Shown: positions 1 to 8,399, counted from the stretch's first letter. The stretch: DNA of 64,000 bases from an uncultured Opitutaceae bacterium (GCA_937958045.1 CALFXL010000056.1:1-64000), one strand, 5' to 3'. A program made the numbers and translations. Notes: a model not told the origin generated them from the sequence alone.

Positions 1-279
1 CATGCGGTTTGTGTATTAAACACTCGCGGGCATATAATCGCCGAAGAAACGCTGCCCAACACCCGCGCATCCCTCGAACAACTCTCCCAGCGTTACCCCG
101 ACGCAACGATCGCGATGGAGACCGGCACGCACAGTCCGTGGGTAAGCCGGTTGTTCGAGGCGCGCGGCCACACCGTGTACGTCGCCAACGCCCGCAAAGT
201 CCGCGCGATCTCGCGCTTGGTTGGTGTCGTGCCAAGAGGATGGCGTTCTGTCGTCTCGAAATTTCTCGGCGTCGTCTGA
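1..279 (+). pseudogene. IS110-family transposase remnant (N-terminal part)
   Basis: An open frame enters from the left edge in frame 1 and stops with TGA at 277-279. Its middle contains METGTHSPWVSRLFEARG followed by VYVANARKVRAIS, which matches the N-terminal DEDD-type catalytic region of IS110-family transposases (usual form: I-E-A-G-T-H-S-P-W-V-S-R). After RAIS the similarity ends, and about 23 unrelated codons lead to the stop. The rest of the transposase (about 250 residues plus the C-terminal transposase_20 domain) is absent, so this is a truncated copy. The sequence left of the window is unknown. It lies about 120 bp from a tRNA gene. Confidence 0.7.
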
Positions 280-398
280 GCGGAAAACCGCCGGTGCGTG
301 CAGTCGAAAAAATTATCCGCCAAGGTGGCAGGATGGAGGAGTTGCTTCCCTCTGGTGCCTCAACCAGCGATTTATCAGTCCTTTGTACCCTCCCCAAA

Positions 399-476
399 TG
401 GGGCGGCCAACGGGATTCGAACCCGCGACCCCAAGAATCACAATCTTGTGCTCTAACCAACTGAGCTATGGCCGCC
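399..476 (-). tRNA. tRNA-His (GTG)
   Basis: Read on the minus strand, the segment folds as a cloverleaf. The acceptor stem is GCGGCCA/TGGCCGC, with an extra 5' G (position 476) opposite C73, the hallmark of tRNA-His. The D arm is GCTC/GAGC. The anticodon stem CAAGA/TCTTG encloses the loop TTGTGAT, giving anticodon GTG. The T arm has TTCGAAT, and CCA is encoded at 399-401. Confidence 0.95.
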
Positions 477-613
477 GTAAAGGGGCGGGGAATTTCAGTG
501 TCGCGCGGGGGGCTGTCAATCCCTTCTTCGCCGCGAATTTTGCTCTGTTGTCCGGCTGCGCCGGCGGGTCGTTCGCCGCGTTTTGAGGCGACGAACGGCG
601 ACGGGGCGGCGGG

Positions 614-1075
614 TCAGTTTTCGGCGGGGATGAAGCCGGTGATGTCGCGGTATTTCCGTCCGCGGATGATGATTTCCACGACGTTGAGCGAGACGGCTTC
701 GCGGGTTTTGAGCCAGGGAGCGTCGCCGGCGTAGCGCGTGGTGTCGCCGGCGAATTCACCCGTGGCGGAATTGGCGATCGGCGCGAGGATGAGGAAACGT
801 TCCTGCGGGTTGTCGCCGATGCGCACGCGGAGTTCGAGGCCTTCGCTGCCGGTGCGGATGGCTTCGGCAGCCCGGGCGTCGAGCGTGTAGAGAGTGAGGT
901 GGCCTTCGGTGCGATCGAGGAGGAACTCGAGCGCGTATTTGCGCGAACCGACGTCGGCGAGCGGTCCGCCGTGGGGGCCGGAGGGCGGAAGCGGTGTGGT
1001 TTCGCGGGGCGAGCAGCCGGCGGCGAAGAGCAGCGAGGCGATGACGAGGAGGTGGCGGAGTCGGGTTGTTTTCAT
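614..1075 (-). CDS. Putative lipoprotein, unknown function
   Basis: A 153-residue protein. It starts with a lysine/arginine-rich signal and the lipobox FAAGC (Cys about residue 21), so it is probably lipid-anchored. The mature part contains GPHGGPLADVG, a motif seen in small periplasmic proteins near metal-efflux and cytochrome genes, then a beta-rich region. No catalytic motif is recognised. It is the last of three minus-strand genes (2236 to 614) and is separated from the haem-binding gene by about 180 bp in which I see no convincing gene. The family is not identified. Confidence 0.75.
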   Translation of the reverse strand: MKTTRLRHLLVIASLLFAAGCSPRETTPLPPSGPHGGPLADVGSRKYALEFLLDRTEGHLTLYTLDARAAEAIRTGSEGLELRVRIGDNPQERFLILAPIANSATGEFAGDTTRYAGDAPWLKTREAVSLNVVEIIIRGRKYRDITGFIPAEN

Positions 1076-1253
1076 GGGTTAAACTCAGTCGAGGCAGAAG
1101 CCTTGTGCGCGCACGTAGCGGCCGAAGTCGGCGCGGTGGGGCGTGGCGATTGGCGCGTTTTTTCTCCCGACCAGTGAGCGTCGGGCCGCAGGCGCGGGGT
1201 GCGCGAGTGTGGCGGCGTGAAGTGCGAACGGTGAGCGTGCGAAACATGGCGGC

Positions 1254-1745
1254 TCAATGCGCCGGAGGCGGCGGCGCGTCGGATTCTTGTTTTTGCAATT
1301 CCTCGCCCGTGCGGCCGGCCCAGTCGACGAGTTGCGCGATCTGCTCGTCGGTGAGGCGGGCATCGGCGTGCGTGCGAAGATAGGACGGCAGCGGCATGCG
1401 ATGTTCGAAGAGCGCATAGGAAATCGCTTCGAGTTTTCGGCCGGCGCGCGCGGGCGAGTATTCGGGAAAACGCGAGAAATTGAGGTGCCGTTTGCCGGTG
1501 CGAACGTGCGTGTTGATCCACCAGCCGATGGGCTGCACGGACGCGTACCAGGGGTAATGTGTGTGGTCGGAGTGGCAGTCGAAGCAGCTGGTGCGCAAGG
1601 TGGATTTCAACTCGGCGGGGATGTTGATGCCGGCGAGCGGATCCGCGTCGGCGGCGTGGGCGTCGAGGTTGCGGGCGGGGCGAAGAAACTGAATGCCGAT
1701 GAACGCGGCGCCGGCGATGAGCAGATATTTTTTGAGCGGGCGCAT
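1254..1745 (-). CDS. Haem-binding domain protein (CxxCH)
   Basis: A 163-residue protein with one N-terminal membrane/signal segment (residues about 6-22). The central motif CFDCHSDHTHYPWYA has the CxxCH haem c attachment site followed by the PWY element typical of the Haem_bd family (small periplasmic c-type haem proteins). Further on are a conserved PLPSYL segment and a C-terminal helix with QIAQLVDW. The start ATG at 1745 lies 5 bp downstream of the end of the preceding gene, so the two are co-transcribed. A role in periplasmic electron transfer or haem sensing is inferred; the partner is unknown. Confidence 0.85.
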   Translation of the reverse strand: MRPLKKYLLIAGAAFIGIQFLRPARNLDAHAADADPLAGINIPAELKSTLRTSCFDCHSDHTHYPWYASVQPIGWWINTHVRTGKRHLNFSRFPEYSPARAGRKLEAISYALFEHRMPLPSYLRTHADARLTDEQIAQLVDWAGRTGEELQKQESDAPPPPAH

Positions 1746-1750
1746 GGAGA

Positions 1751-2236
1751 TCAGCGGCGATAGTGGCGCACGATTTTTTGGATCTCCTCATCGAGCGCGG
1801 CCTGTTTGGTCGCGGCGTATTCCTGGCGGATCGCGGCGAACTCGAGCGAGAGCGCGGGAAGGGCGCGGGCGGTTTTGCGACCGAGCGGTGTCTCAAAAAA
1901 TGCGGCGAGCTCGGCGAGTTCTTCGGCGGAGAAATGGCGGTCGTAGAGCGCGGCGAGTTGCGGGTTCAATTCGTCCCAACGAATCGAGTTGTCGAACCAC
2001 GCGCCCATCGCGGCGCGAATCTCGGCGACGCCGGCGGCGGGGAAGCCATTGGACTTGAGTTGCTCGGTGAGCGCATCGACGGAGGAATCGAACTCGGCTC
2101 TCAGACCGCCGCGTGCGTCGGTGAGATCGAGGATCTTGAGAGCGACCGCGCTGGGCGATGTCGTGGATGAATCTGCGACGGTACTGGCGAGCGGCAGGAA
2201 GGTGAGGAGAGCCAAGGTGGCGAAGCGAAGCGACAT
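1751..2236 (-). CDS. Secreted DUF2059-like protein
   Basis: A 161-residue protein with a signal peptide (residues 1-21, cleavage after ASTVA). The mature part is helical and includes LAALYDRHFSAEELAELAAFFETPLGRK, written here only as landmarks YDRHFS and FFETPLGRK; this is the typical DUF2059 signature (a helix ending in a FY-x-TP-x-GxK motif). The function of DUF2059 is unknown. It is the first gene of the minus-strand trio, and its promoter must lie in the AT-rich segment above 2237. Confidence 0.75.
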   Translation of the reverse strand: MSLRFATLALLTFLPLASTVADSSTTSPSAVALKILDLTDARGGLRAEFDSSVDALTEQLKSNGFPAAGVAEIRAAMGAWFDNSIRWDELNPQLAALYDRHFSAEELAELAAFFETPLGRKTARALPALSLEFAAIRQEYAATKQAALDEEIQKIVRHYRR

Positions 2237-2460
2237 AGAGAAGGAAGGGTTTTAATTCACATTGAGTATGTAGAGAATCAGCCGGTTTTCCTGTCGATCA
2301 TTTTCAGCCCGAAATTTTATCCTGGGAAAATTTTGTATCTTAATTATCTATTAACTAATCAATTATGAACATTAATTTCCATATTTTCCCGAGGTTTTAT
2401 CAAAAGGTGAAAATAAGACTTGAAATCCTATTTCATAAATGTGTTTTAAGCACCGTTCTC
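2237..2460. other. AT-rich divergent intergenic segment
   Basis: This stretch is clearly AT-rich (runs such as AATTATCTATTAACTAATC) against a strongly GC-rich background. It separates the minus-strand haem-protein trio from the plus-strand porin/ABC operon, so it probably holds promoters for both. A short inverted repeat AAATTTT-N8-AAAATTT lies near 2311-2333. No coding frame with local codon use is seen. Confidence 0.5.
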
Positions 2461-2506
2461 AAGCGATCGCTTCGGCGGTGGCTGGGAAAATAGGGGTCCC
2501 ACCAGT

Positions 2507-2638
2507 CATCTGGAGGCGTCCGTGAACGCTCATTTTCCAGATGCGATCCATGGGGACGATGACCGCCAGAGGCCTCCCACCGGCACGATCCGGACGAGGC
2601 GGGGAATCGTCGGTGGGGAGCAGCCTCCGCTGCGGAGG
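2507..2638 (+). promoter_or_regulatory. Structured 5' leader of the porin/ABC/DszB-like operon
   Basis: Three successive hairpins can be drawn. (1) CATCTGGA (2507-2514) pairs with TCCAGATG (2536-2543), with an inner GCGT/ACGC stem (2516-2519, 2526-2529). (2) CTCCCACCG (2574-2582) pairs with CGGTGGGGAG (2611-2620, one bulged G), with an inner ACGAT/ATCGT stem (2585-2589, 2606-2610). (3) CCTCC (2624-2628) pairs with GGAGG (2634-2638). The last hairpin ends 49 bp before the porin ATG. The density of perfect stems suggests a cis-regulatory RNA. I could not match it to SAM, cobalamin, TPP or guanidine-I riboswitch cores by eye. Confidence 0.5.
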
Positions 2639-2687
2639 GAAGGAGCAGAAACGGAGTCAGCCCATCACGACGACTCATCCGATTTCC

Positions 2688-4064
2688 ATGTTCAAACCGT
2701 CTTCATTCGTGCGCGTCCTTGCCGTTGGCGGACTCGCGATTTCATCAACCGCCCTGGCAGACGAGGCATCGCTTCAAAAGCAAGTGGACGAGCTCACGCA
2801 GCTCGTGCGTCAACTGCAGGAGCAAATCCAGCCCGCAAGCGCGATCACGCCGCCGCCTTCCACCGGCCTGCGCGATACGACCGAATCGGCCGGTCGCGAT
2901 CCGGTGACCGCCGAGGACGTCGAATCCGTGCGCGAGCAAATCGGCGATCATCTCGAACGCCGCTTGCGCGTGCGCAACGGCGTGGGCGTCGTGCTCAACG
3001 GCAGCGCGGCGGTCCGCTACGCGGATTCGCGCAATGTGCCTGCGACGCCGTTTAACGCCGCGCAGGGTGGCAGCAGTTTTTCGATTCCCACCGCAACCAT
3101 CGGCTTCAATGGCTCGCTGCGCAACGAACCGGCGAGCGAAGGCGATGTGCGTTATGCGCTTTCGTTCAACTACGCCGGCACGGCCAACACCACGCGCGTG
3201 CATGACGCGTTCATCACCGTAGGCGTGAAGAGCCTCGGCAAAAAAGAACTCGAGCCGGCTTACACGCTCGGGTTTCAGCTCGGCCAGCAAGCGGTGTTCT
3301 TCGGCAACGACAATGTCGGCGGCGAGGAACTGCGTCCCACCATCAGCGGCGCGACCTACTTGAGCGCCTTCCGTACGCGCGACATCGGCCTCGTGGCCTC
3401 GGGTGGTTTGTGGTGGAACTACGACTCCGCGGCGACGAGCGACACGCAATTCGTGCCCGTGATCGCGTACACGTTTGGCGTCTTCAACGGCAGCGGCGTC
3501 GGCGCGGTGGACGAGAACTACGACAAGGCGCTGCTCGGCAAACTCGTTTATTCGCCCTTCAGACGCTACAACTCGTTTTTTCAAGGACTGAAGCTCGGCG
3601 TCTCGCGCATTCAATGGGCCACCGGCGCGCGTCAAACCAAGGTCAACAAAGAGCTGCACAGCGTGAGCTTCGAGTGGCTGAAGCTGCCGTTTCTCACGAC
3701 CGCGGAATACGTGTGGGGACGCGACGACTCGGCCGCGCCCGGACCCGACATCGAGAAAGACGGCTTTGTCGCGACGCTGTTTTACCGTCCCGGCAAGCTC
3801 CCCGATTTTGAGCCGCTCGTGCGTTTCGATCGTTGGAACTATAATCGCAACCTCGTCGAAAACGGACGCCGCGACACGACCACGATCGGGTTCAATTATT
3901 ACTTCTGGCAAAAAGACCCGATCGTCCGCCGCACCTACGAAACGGTGAAGACCGAGCGCGTGATCAAGATCCAGGTGAACTACCTCATCGTGCGCGACAC
4001 GTCGCGTCCGCCGGGTTCGCCGCGCGCCAACCAGTTCCTTTCTCAGTTCGTCATCGCGTTCTGA
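2688..4064 (+). CDS. Outer-membrane porin (OprP/coiled-coil type)
   Basis: A 458-residue protein. The ATG at 2688 is chosen because a signal peptide starts there (MFKPSSFVRVLAVGG..., cleavage after STALA); the in-frame extension upstream to 2541 runs through the folded leader. The mature N-terminus has a short coiled coil (LQKQVDELTQLVRQLQEQ), as in trimeric porins, followed by a long alternation of polar and aromatic residues typical of a 16-stranded beta barrel. It ends in FVIAF with a C-terminal Phe, the outer-membrane insertion signal. It heads the ABC/DszB-like operon, so it probably admits the same substrate across the outer membrane. Confidence 0.85.
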   Translation: MFKPSSFVRVLAVGGLAISSTALADEASLQKQVDELTQLVRQLQEQIQPASAITPPPSTGLRDTTESAGRDPVTAEDVESVREQIGDHLERRLRVRNGVGVVLNGSAAVRYADSRNVPATPFNAAQGGSSFSIPTATIGFNGSLRNEPASEGDVRYALSFNYAGTANTTRVHDAFITVGVKSLGKKELEPAYTLGFQLGQQAVFFGNDNVGGEELRPTISGATYLSAFRTRDIGLVASGGLWWNYDSAATSDTQFVPVIAYTFGVFNGSGVGAVDENYDKALLGKLVYSPFRRYNSFFQGLKLGVSRIQWATGARQTKVNKELHSVSFEWLKLPFLTTAEYVWGRDDSAAPGPDIEKDGFVATLFYRPGKLPDFEPLVRFDRWNYNRNLVENGRRDTTTIGFNYYFWQKDPIVRRTYETVKTERVIKIQVNYLIVRDTSRPPGSPRANQFLSQFVIAF

Positions 4065-4106
4065 TTTTTCCAGCCGACCCGCAACCGCACGTCTCGCCAC
4101 ACTCAC

Positions 4107-5174
4107 ATGAAATCCATCCGTCTGCTCAAGCTCGCCACGCTCGCCGCCACGTTGGCGGCACTCGCCGGCTCCGCCGCGTTCGCGGCTCCGAAGAAAAAAC
4201 TCACCACCGTCATCGTGCCGCTCAACTCGTGGACCGCCATCGCCGCGAAGAAAGGCTGGCTCGCCGAGGAGTTCGGCAAACTCGGCCTGAAGGCCGCGGT
4301 CATCGACCAAGGCACCACAGCCGTCGCCGGTCAGGAGGCCGCGCTGCTCGCCCGCGGTGAAGTGCACTTCGCGTCGCGCATGTCGTATCCGGCGTTGATT
4401 CATAAAACCAATGGACTCGACGCGGTCATCATCTGGCAGTCGGGCAAGTCCGACATCTACCGCACGCCGCTCGTCACGCTGAAGGAATCGCCGATTCAAA
4501 CCATCGCCGATCTCAAAGGAAAAACTTACGGCGGCAGCCGCGTCGGTTGCGGTTGGAGTTCGCCCTACGAAGCGCTGAGAAAAGCGGGCCTGCCGCTCGA
4601 TACCGCGACGAAGAAGGGCGAAATCCGTTTCCTCAATCAAGGCAGCAGCATCGCCACCACGTCGGCATTGCTCGGTGGCCAGATCGATTTCACTGCGACG
4701 CATATCGCGCTCAACGGTTGGGCGAACCTCGTCACGCAGGGCGTCATCAAAGTGGTCGGTCGCAGCGTCGAGGACGGCGTGTATGTGAACGCCGCCGGTC
4801 GCCCCGCGCTCTTTGCGCTCCGCGAATTTGTCGATGCACACCCGGAGGTCGTGCAGGCGTTTCTCCGTCTGCGCGAGCGCACCGCCGCATGGATTCGCGA
4901 GAATCCCGACGAGGCCGCGTCGATCATCGCGCGCGAAAATCGCGTGCCGCGCTACGTCGCGAAATTCCAGATCACCGATGCCTCGACGTTCGACTACATG
5001 CCGGCCGAGACGAGCTGGGATGCGGCGGTGGCGAGCATCAAGGCCTTCCAGAAATGGTACAAAGACAACGACGACGACATCCTCGCCAAACAGTCACTCA
5101 CGGATGCGCAGATCGAAGCGTTCGTCGACCGCCGTTTCTTCAAGGGCGGCGAGTACTCCGGCTACGAACTCTGA
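4107..5174 (+). CDS. ABC transporter substrate-binding protein (NitT/TauT, sulfonate type)
   Basis: A 355-residue periplasmic binding protein with signal peptide (residues about 1-26, cleavage after AAFAA). Family features are VIVPLNSWTAIAAKKGWLAEE near the N-terminus (ligand-pocket strand), the segment IQTIADLKGKTYGGSRVG in the middle, and YIAxxGW-like packing near the C-terminus. It belongs to the SsuA/TauA/NrtA group (aliphatic sulfonate, taurine, nitrate, or aromatic sulfur compounds). The gap to the porin is 42 bp and to the permease 21 bp. The ligand cannot be read from sequence; the DszB-like genes downstream point to an organosulfur compound. Confidence 0.88.
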   Translation: MKSIRLLKLATLAATLAALAGSAAFAAPKKKLTTVIVPLNSWTAIAAKKGWLAEEFGKLGLKAAVIDQGTTAVAGQEAALLARGEVHFASRMSYPALIHKTNGLDAVIIWQSGKSDIYRTPLVTLKESPIQTIADLKGKTYGGSRVGCGWSSPYEALRKAGLPLDTATKKGEIRFLNQGSSIATTSALLGGQIDFTATHIALNGWANLVTQGVIKVVGRSVEDGVYVNAAGRPALFALREFVDAHPEVVQAFLRLRERTAAWIRENPDEAASIIARENRVPRYVAKFQITDASTFDYMPAETSWDAAVASIKAFQKWYKDNDDDILAKQSLTDAQIEAFVDRRFFKGGEYSGYEL

Positions 5175-5195
5175 TAACTCCGACGCGTTGAGAAT

Positions 5196-6047
5196 ATGAG
5201 TTCCGTTCAAACAACCACGCTCGCGCCGCCGATCTCCGCGCAAGCTGTGTCGTCGCGCCGCCAGCGCACCGGTCCCGGCGCGGTGTCTCGGTGGTTCGGG
5301 CGCGCGATTCCGTGGATCCTGCCCGCGGCGATTCTCGCGGCCTGGCAGGTCGCTGTATCCTATAAATGGATACCGCCGATCCTGCTGCCGGCCCCGTCGC
5401 GCGTGCTCAACAGCGCCCTCGACATGTTTGCCGAAGGACTGCTGCTCACCGATTTCTTCACCAGTCTGAAAATCGTGCTGCACGGTTTCGCGTGGGGCGC
5501 GGTCCTCGGACTCGGCCTCGGCGCCTACGCGGGATTGTCGCGCACGGTCGAGCGTGTGCTCGGGCCGACGCTCGATAGCATCCGCCAGGTGCCGCCGCTC
5601 GCCTTGATCCCGTTTGTGATTTTGTGGGCCGGAGTGGGCGATCTCGCGAAGCTGATCGTGATTTCGAAAGCGGTTTTCTTCCCGATCTTCCTCAACACGC
5701 TGCAAGGTATCCGCTCGATCCAGCGCGAGCACATCGAGGTCGGCCGTGTGTTGCGCCTGAGTCGTTGGCAACTGGTGCGGCACATTTATCTGCCCGGTGC
5801 GCTGCCTTCGATCCTCGTGGGCATTCGCTACGGCGCCGGTCTTTCGTGGGCCTTGGTAGTCGCGGCGGAGCTCATCTCCGGCCACGCCGGTCTCGGCTAC
5901 TTGATCCAGCGGTCGCAGGACCTGCTGTTCACCGACCAAATGTTTGTCGCGATCATCATCATCGCATCGTTCGGCCTGCTTTTGGACCGCTCGTTGAAGG
6001 CGCTTGAGCGCCATCTCCTGCGGTGGAAGCCGGGCTTTATCAACTAA
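5196..6047 (+). CDS. ABC transporter permease (SsuC/TauC type)
   Basis: A 283-residue inner-membrane protein with about six membrane helices. The first follows a 40-residue cytoplasmic N-terminus (IPWILPAAILAAWQVAV). The EAA loop that contacts the ATPase is visible at IEVGRVLRLSRWQLVRHIYLPG, followed by GLSWALVVAAELI, which is typical of SsuC/TauC permeases. It lies between the binding protein and the DszB-like genes, and its ATPase partner is at 9474-10328, four genes downstream. That split of transporter genes by three paralogues is unusual. Confidence 0.92.
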   Translation: MSSVQTTTLAPPISAQAVSSRRQRTGPGAVSRWFGRAIPWILPAAILAAWQVAVSYKWIPPILLPAPSRVLNSALDMFAEGLLLTDFFTSLKIVLHGFAWGAVLGLGLGAYAGLSRTVERVLGPTLDSIRQVPPLALIPFVILWAGVGDLAKLIVISKAVFFPIFLNTLQGIRSIQREHIEVGRVLRLSRWQLVRHIYLPGALPSILVGIRYGAGLSWALVVAAELISGHAGLGYLIQRSQDLLFTDQMFVAIIIIASFGLLLDRSLKALERHLLRWKPGFIN

Positions 6048-6169
6048 GCCATTCACCCAACGCCCGTGCCGTCGGGGCGGTTCATCGACGGCAATTTCCC
6101 GAGGTCGCTTCGCGGCCGGCGCAGAGGCCGGCAAGGGGGGACCCATGCCCAAATAAATCCACACATCCC
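6048..6169 (+). other. Intra-operon spacer with palindromic segment
   Basis: The 122-bp gap is longer than the other gaps in this operon (3-42 bp). It holds GCCGTCGGGGCGGTTCATCGACGGC-like dyads (GCCGTC 6067-6072 with GACGGC about 6087-6092) and CGGCCGGCGCAGAGGCCGG, which can fold. It also contains GGCAATTTCC, the reverse complement of the core of the dispersed palindromic repeat described elsewhere in the window. It could adjust expression of downstream genes; no gene is seen. Confidence 0.35.
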
Positions 6170-7252
6170 ATGAGTACGCTTACACAAACGCAGTCTGCTC
6201 CCACCTCCGCCGCTCAAAAAGCCGTGACCGAGGTTTTCTACACCATCTGCCCCGTGCACGTCGCGTCGCATGTCGCGCTCGAACTCGGTTGGCTCGAAGA
6301 AGAGATCCAGCGCGCCGGTGGAAAACTTTCCTACTTACGCTCGCTGCCGCAGGAAACCGGTTGGCTCCCGCACTTCAGCCATCGCCTCGACAATCTCTTT
6401 CGCGACGGCGGCAACATCCCGTCGATCTGGGCCAAGGCGGATGTCACCGACACGACGTTGCTCGGTCTCACTGCATCGCCTTCGGGCGGGCAGATCCTGG
6501 TGCGCGTCGATTCCGGCCTTCGTCGCGTCGCCGATCTTCGCGGTCGCAAGGTCGGTCTCAGCAAGAGCCTCAACTCCGAAAAAGTCGATTGGTGGCGCGC
6601 ATCTGCCGAGCGCGGCATCGAACTCGCCCTGCAGCTCGCGGGACTGCAGCGCAGCGATGTCGTGATCGAAGACGTCGCGTTCTCCGATGGCTCCGTTGGC
6701 AGCGGCACGAAACCGTCCGAGCTTTGGGCGCGCCGTCGTCTCAAGGAAGACTTCAGCCTCAATCCCGAAGTGCAGGCGTTGATCGATGGACGCGTTGATG
6801 CGATCTACACCAACCACGGTCGCAGTCAGTCGCTCGAGCGCACGGGTGAGTTCGCCGTCATCGAAGATCTCTCGCGTCGTCCGGATTGGACGCTGCAGGT
6901 CGCGAACAGTCCGTGGGCGATCACCGTCAACACCGAGCTCGCGAAGAAAAATCCCGAGATCGTCGTCGCGTATCTGCGCGCCGCGCTCCGCGCCGGGCGT
7001 TGGATCAATGCCAATCGCGCCGCCGCTGCGGAGATCCTGCATCGCGTGACCTTCCATCCGGAGCTCGCCGACACGGTGCGTGCGATCGCCGACATCGACT
7101 TCGTGCCCAACCTCTCGCCGCGCAATCTCGCCGGCATCGAGATCGAGAAAAAGTTCCTGCTCTCGCACGGCTACATCAAGCGCGACTTCGACGTGAAGCA
7201 GTGGGCCGCGCCGCAATTCCTCGAGGAAGCTCACCGCGAGCTCTCCCGCTAA
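6170..7252 (+). CDS. DszB-like desulfinase family protein, copy 1
   Basis: A 360-residue protein without signal peptide, so probably cytoplasmic. It resembles 2'-hydroxybiphenyl-2-sulfinate desulfinase (DszB), which has a periplasmic-binding-protein fold. DszB's catalytic Cys27, His60 and Arg70 have counterparts: Cys27 in YTICPV, His68 in PHFSH and Arg78 in LFRDGGN, with the His-to-Arg spacing of 10 retained. Other shared elements are GxxDAIY (about 200-210) and the C-terminal DVKQWAAPQFLEE. Known role: DszB releases sulfite from an aryl sulfinate. The substrate here is unknown, and no DszA/DszC monooxygenase is in the window. Alternative: a cytosolic binding-protein homologue. Confidence 0.75.
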   Translation: MSTLTQTQSAPTSAAQKAVTEVFYTICPVHVASHVALELGWLEEEIQRAGGKLSYLRSLPQETGWLPHFSHRLDNLFRDGGNIPSIWAKADVTDTTLLGLTASPSGGQILVRVDSGLRRVADLRGRKVGLSKSLNSEKVDWWRASAERGIELALQLAGLQRSDVVIEDVAFSDGSVGSGTKPSELWARRRLKEDFSLNPEVQALIDGRVDAIYTNHGRSQSLERTGEFAVIEDLSRRPDWTLQVANSPWAITVNTELAKKNPEIVVAYLRAALRAGRWINANRAAAAEILHRVTFHPELADTVRAIADIDFVPNLSPRNLAGIEIEKKFLLSHGYIKRDFDVKQWAAPQFLEEAHRELSR

Positions 7253-7284
7253 CCCGCAACTCGCAACCAATTCTTTTCATTCCC

Positions 7285-8364
7285 ATGTCCACCGTTCTCG
7301 CCTCCACTCCCAAAACCAACGCCGCCGGACCCGCGGCCGTCACCGATATCCACTACACGATTTGCCCGGTCTTCGCCGCGTCGAATGTCGCGCTCGAACT
7401 CGGTTGGCTCGAAGAGGAGATCACCAAGGCCGGCGGCCGCTTGAACTATTTGTTCTCCAAGGCCGACGACCAGCATTTCCTCCCGCATTTCAGTCACGAG
7501 CAGGCGAATCTGTTTCGCGACGGCGGCAACATTCCGTCGATCTGGGCAAAAGCCGATCGCACCGACACCACGTTGATCGGCCTCACGTGGTCGCACCAAG
7601 GCGGTCATCTCGTCGTGCGCACCGACTCGCGCATCCAGCGCGTGGCCGATCTCAAGGGCCGCCGCATCGCGCTCTACAAGAGCAATAATGACGGCAAGGT
7701 CGATTGGTGGCGCGCCACCGCGCACCGCGGTCTGCTGCTTGCGCTCGAACTCGCCGGTCTCTCCGCGAACGACGCGCAGTTTGTCGATGCCGCCGATCGC
7801 GAAGACAGCGCATGGGGCGGCGGTGCGCGTCCCGCGGATGTTTGGGCGAGCCGCAGCGAAGAGCGTCGTCTCGGACCTGAGGCGTTCGCGTTGCGCGCCG
7901 GTGAAGCCGATGCGCTCTACACGAGCGAAGGCCGCGCGTTGTCGCTCGTGGCGACCGGCGAATTCAAAATCATCGAGGACCTCGGTCGCTATCCGGACTG
8001 GACCTTGCAGGTGAACAACAGCCCGTACGCGATCACGGTGAACACCGAGCTCGCGAAGAAAAATCCCGAGATCGTCGTCGCGTATCTGCGCGCCGCGATC
8101 CGCGCCGGCCGTTGGATCAACGCCAACCGCGACGCCGCTGCGACCATCCTCGCGCGCACGACCTTTTATCCCTCGGTCGAGACGGTTGCCCGCGCGATCG
8201 CGCACACGGAGTTCGTGCCGAACCTGTCGCCGCGAAATCTCGCCGGAATCGAGATCACCAAGCGCTTCCTCCTCAAGTACGGCTACATCAAGCGCGACTT
8301 CGACGTGCAGGCCTGGGCGGCGCAGCAGTTCCTCGCGGAGGCGCATCGCTCGCTGCAGGGCTGA
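7285..8364 (+). CDS. DszB-like desulfinase family protein, copy 2
   Basis: A 359-residue protein, close paralogue of the preceding gene, no signal peptide. The putative catalytic set is Cys27 (YTICPVF), His68 (LPHFSH) and Arg78 (LFRDGGN) at exactly the same residue numbers as copy 1. The C-terminus DFDVQAWAAQQFLAEAH is also shared. A 57-nt stretch (8041-8097) is identical to 6929-6985 in copy 1, showing recent duplication or gene conversion. Differences cluster in the loop between residues 56 and 66 (FSKADDQHFL against RSLPQETGWL), which lies next to the catalytic His and may change substrate choice. Confidence 0.75.
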   Translation: MSTVLASTPKTNAAGPAAVTDIHYTICPVFAASNVALELGWLEEEITKAGGRLNYLFSKADDQHFLPHFSHEQANLFRDGGNIPSIWAKADRTDTTLIGLTWSHQGGHLVVRTDSRIQRVADLKGRRIALYKSNNDGKVDWWRATAHRGLLLALELAGLSANDAQFVDAADREDSAWGGGARPADVWASRSEERRLGPEAFALRAGEADALYTSEGRALSLVATGEFKIIEDLGRYPDWTLQVNNSPYAITVNTELAKKNPEIVVAYLRAAIRAGRWINANRDAAATILARTTFYPSVETVARAIAHTEFVPNLSPRNLAGIEITKRFLLKYGYIKRDFDVQAWAAQQFLAEAHRSLQG

Positions 8365-8399
8365 ACCGTGTCGTAGTTGAAAACTGAATACAAATTACC

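Noticed and set aside
1085..1417. Possible small minus-strand gene between the haem-binding and lipoprotein genes, ending in RAQGFCLD
   Set aside because: The codons near its end look ordinary, but there is no ATG/GTG start clear of the haem-binding gene and no recognisable domain.
2507..2687. Known riboswitch (SAM, cobalamin, TPP or guanidine-I) in the porin leader
   Set aside because: None of the conserved cores of these classes could be found by eye; kept as an unassigned structured leader.
2745..4841. 698-codon minus-strand open frame opposite the porin and binding-protein genes
   Set aside because: Its composition is Arg/Glu/Asp-rich with no fold pattern, it spans two well-supported plus-strand genes, and it arises from GC-biased third positions.
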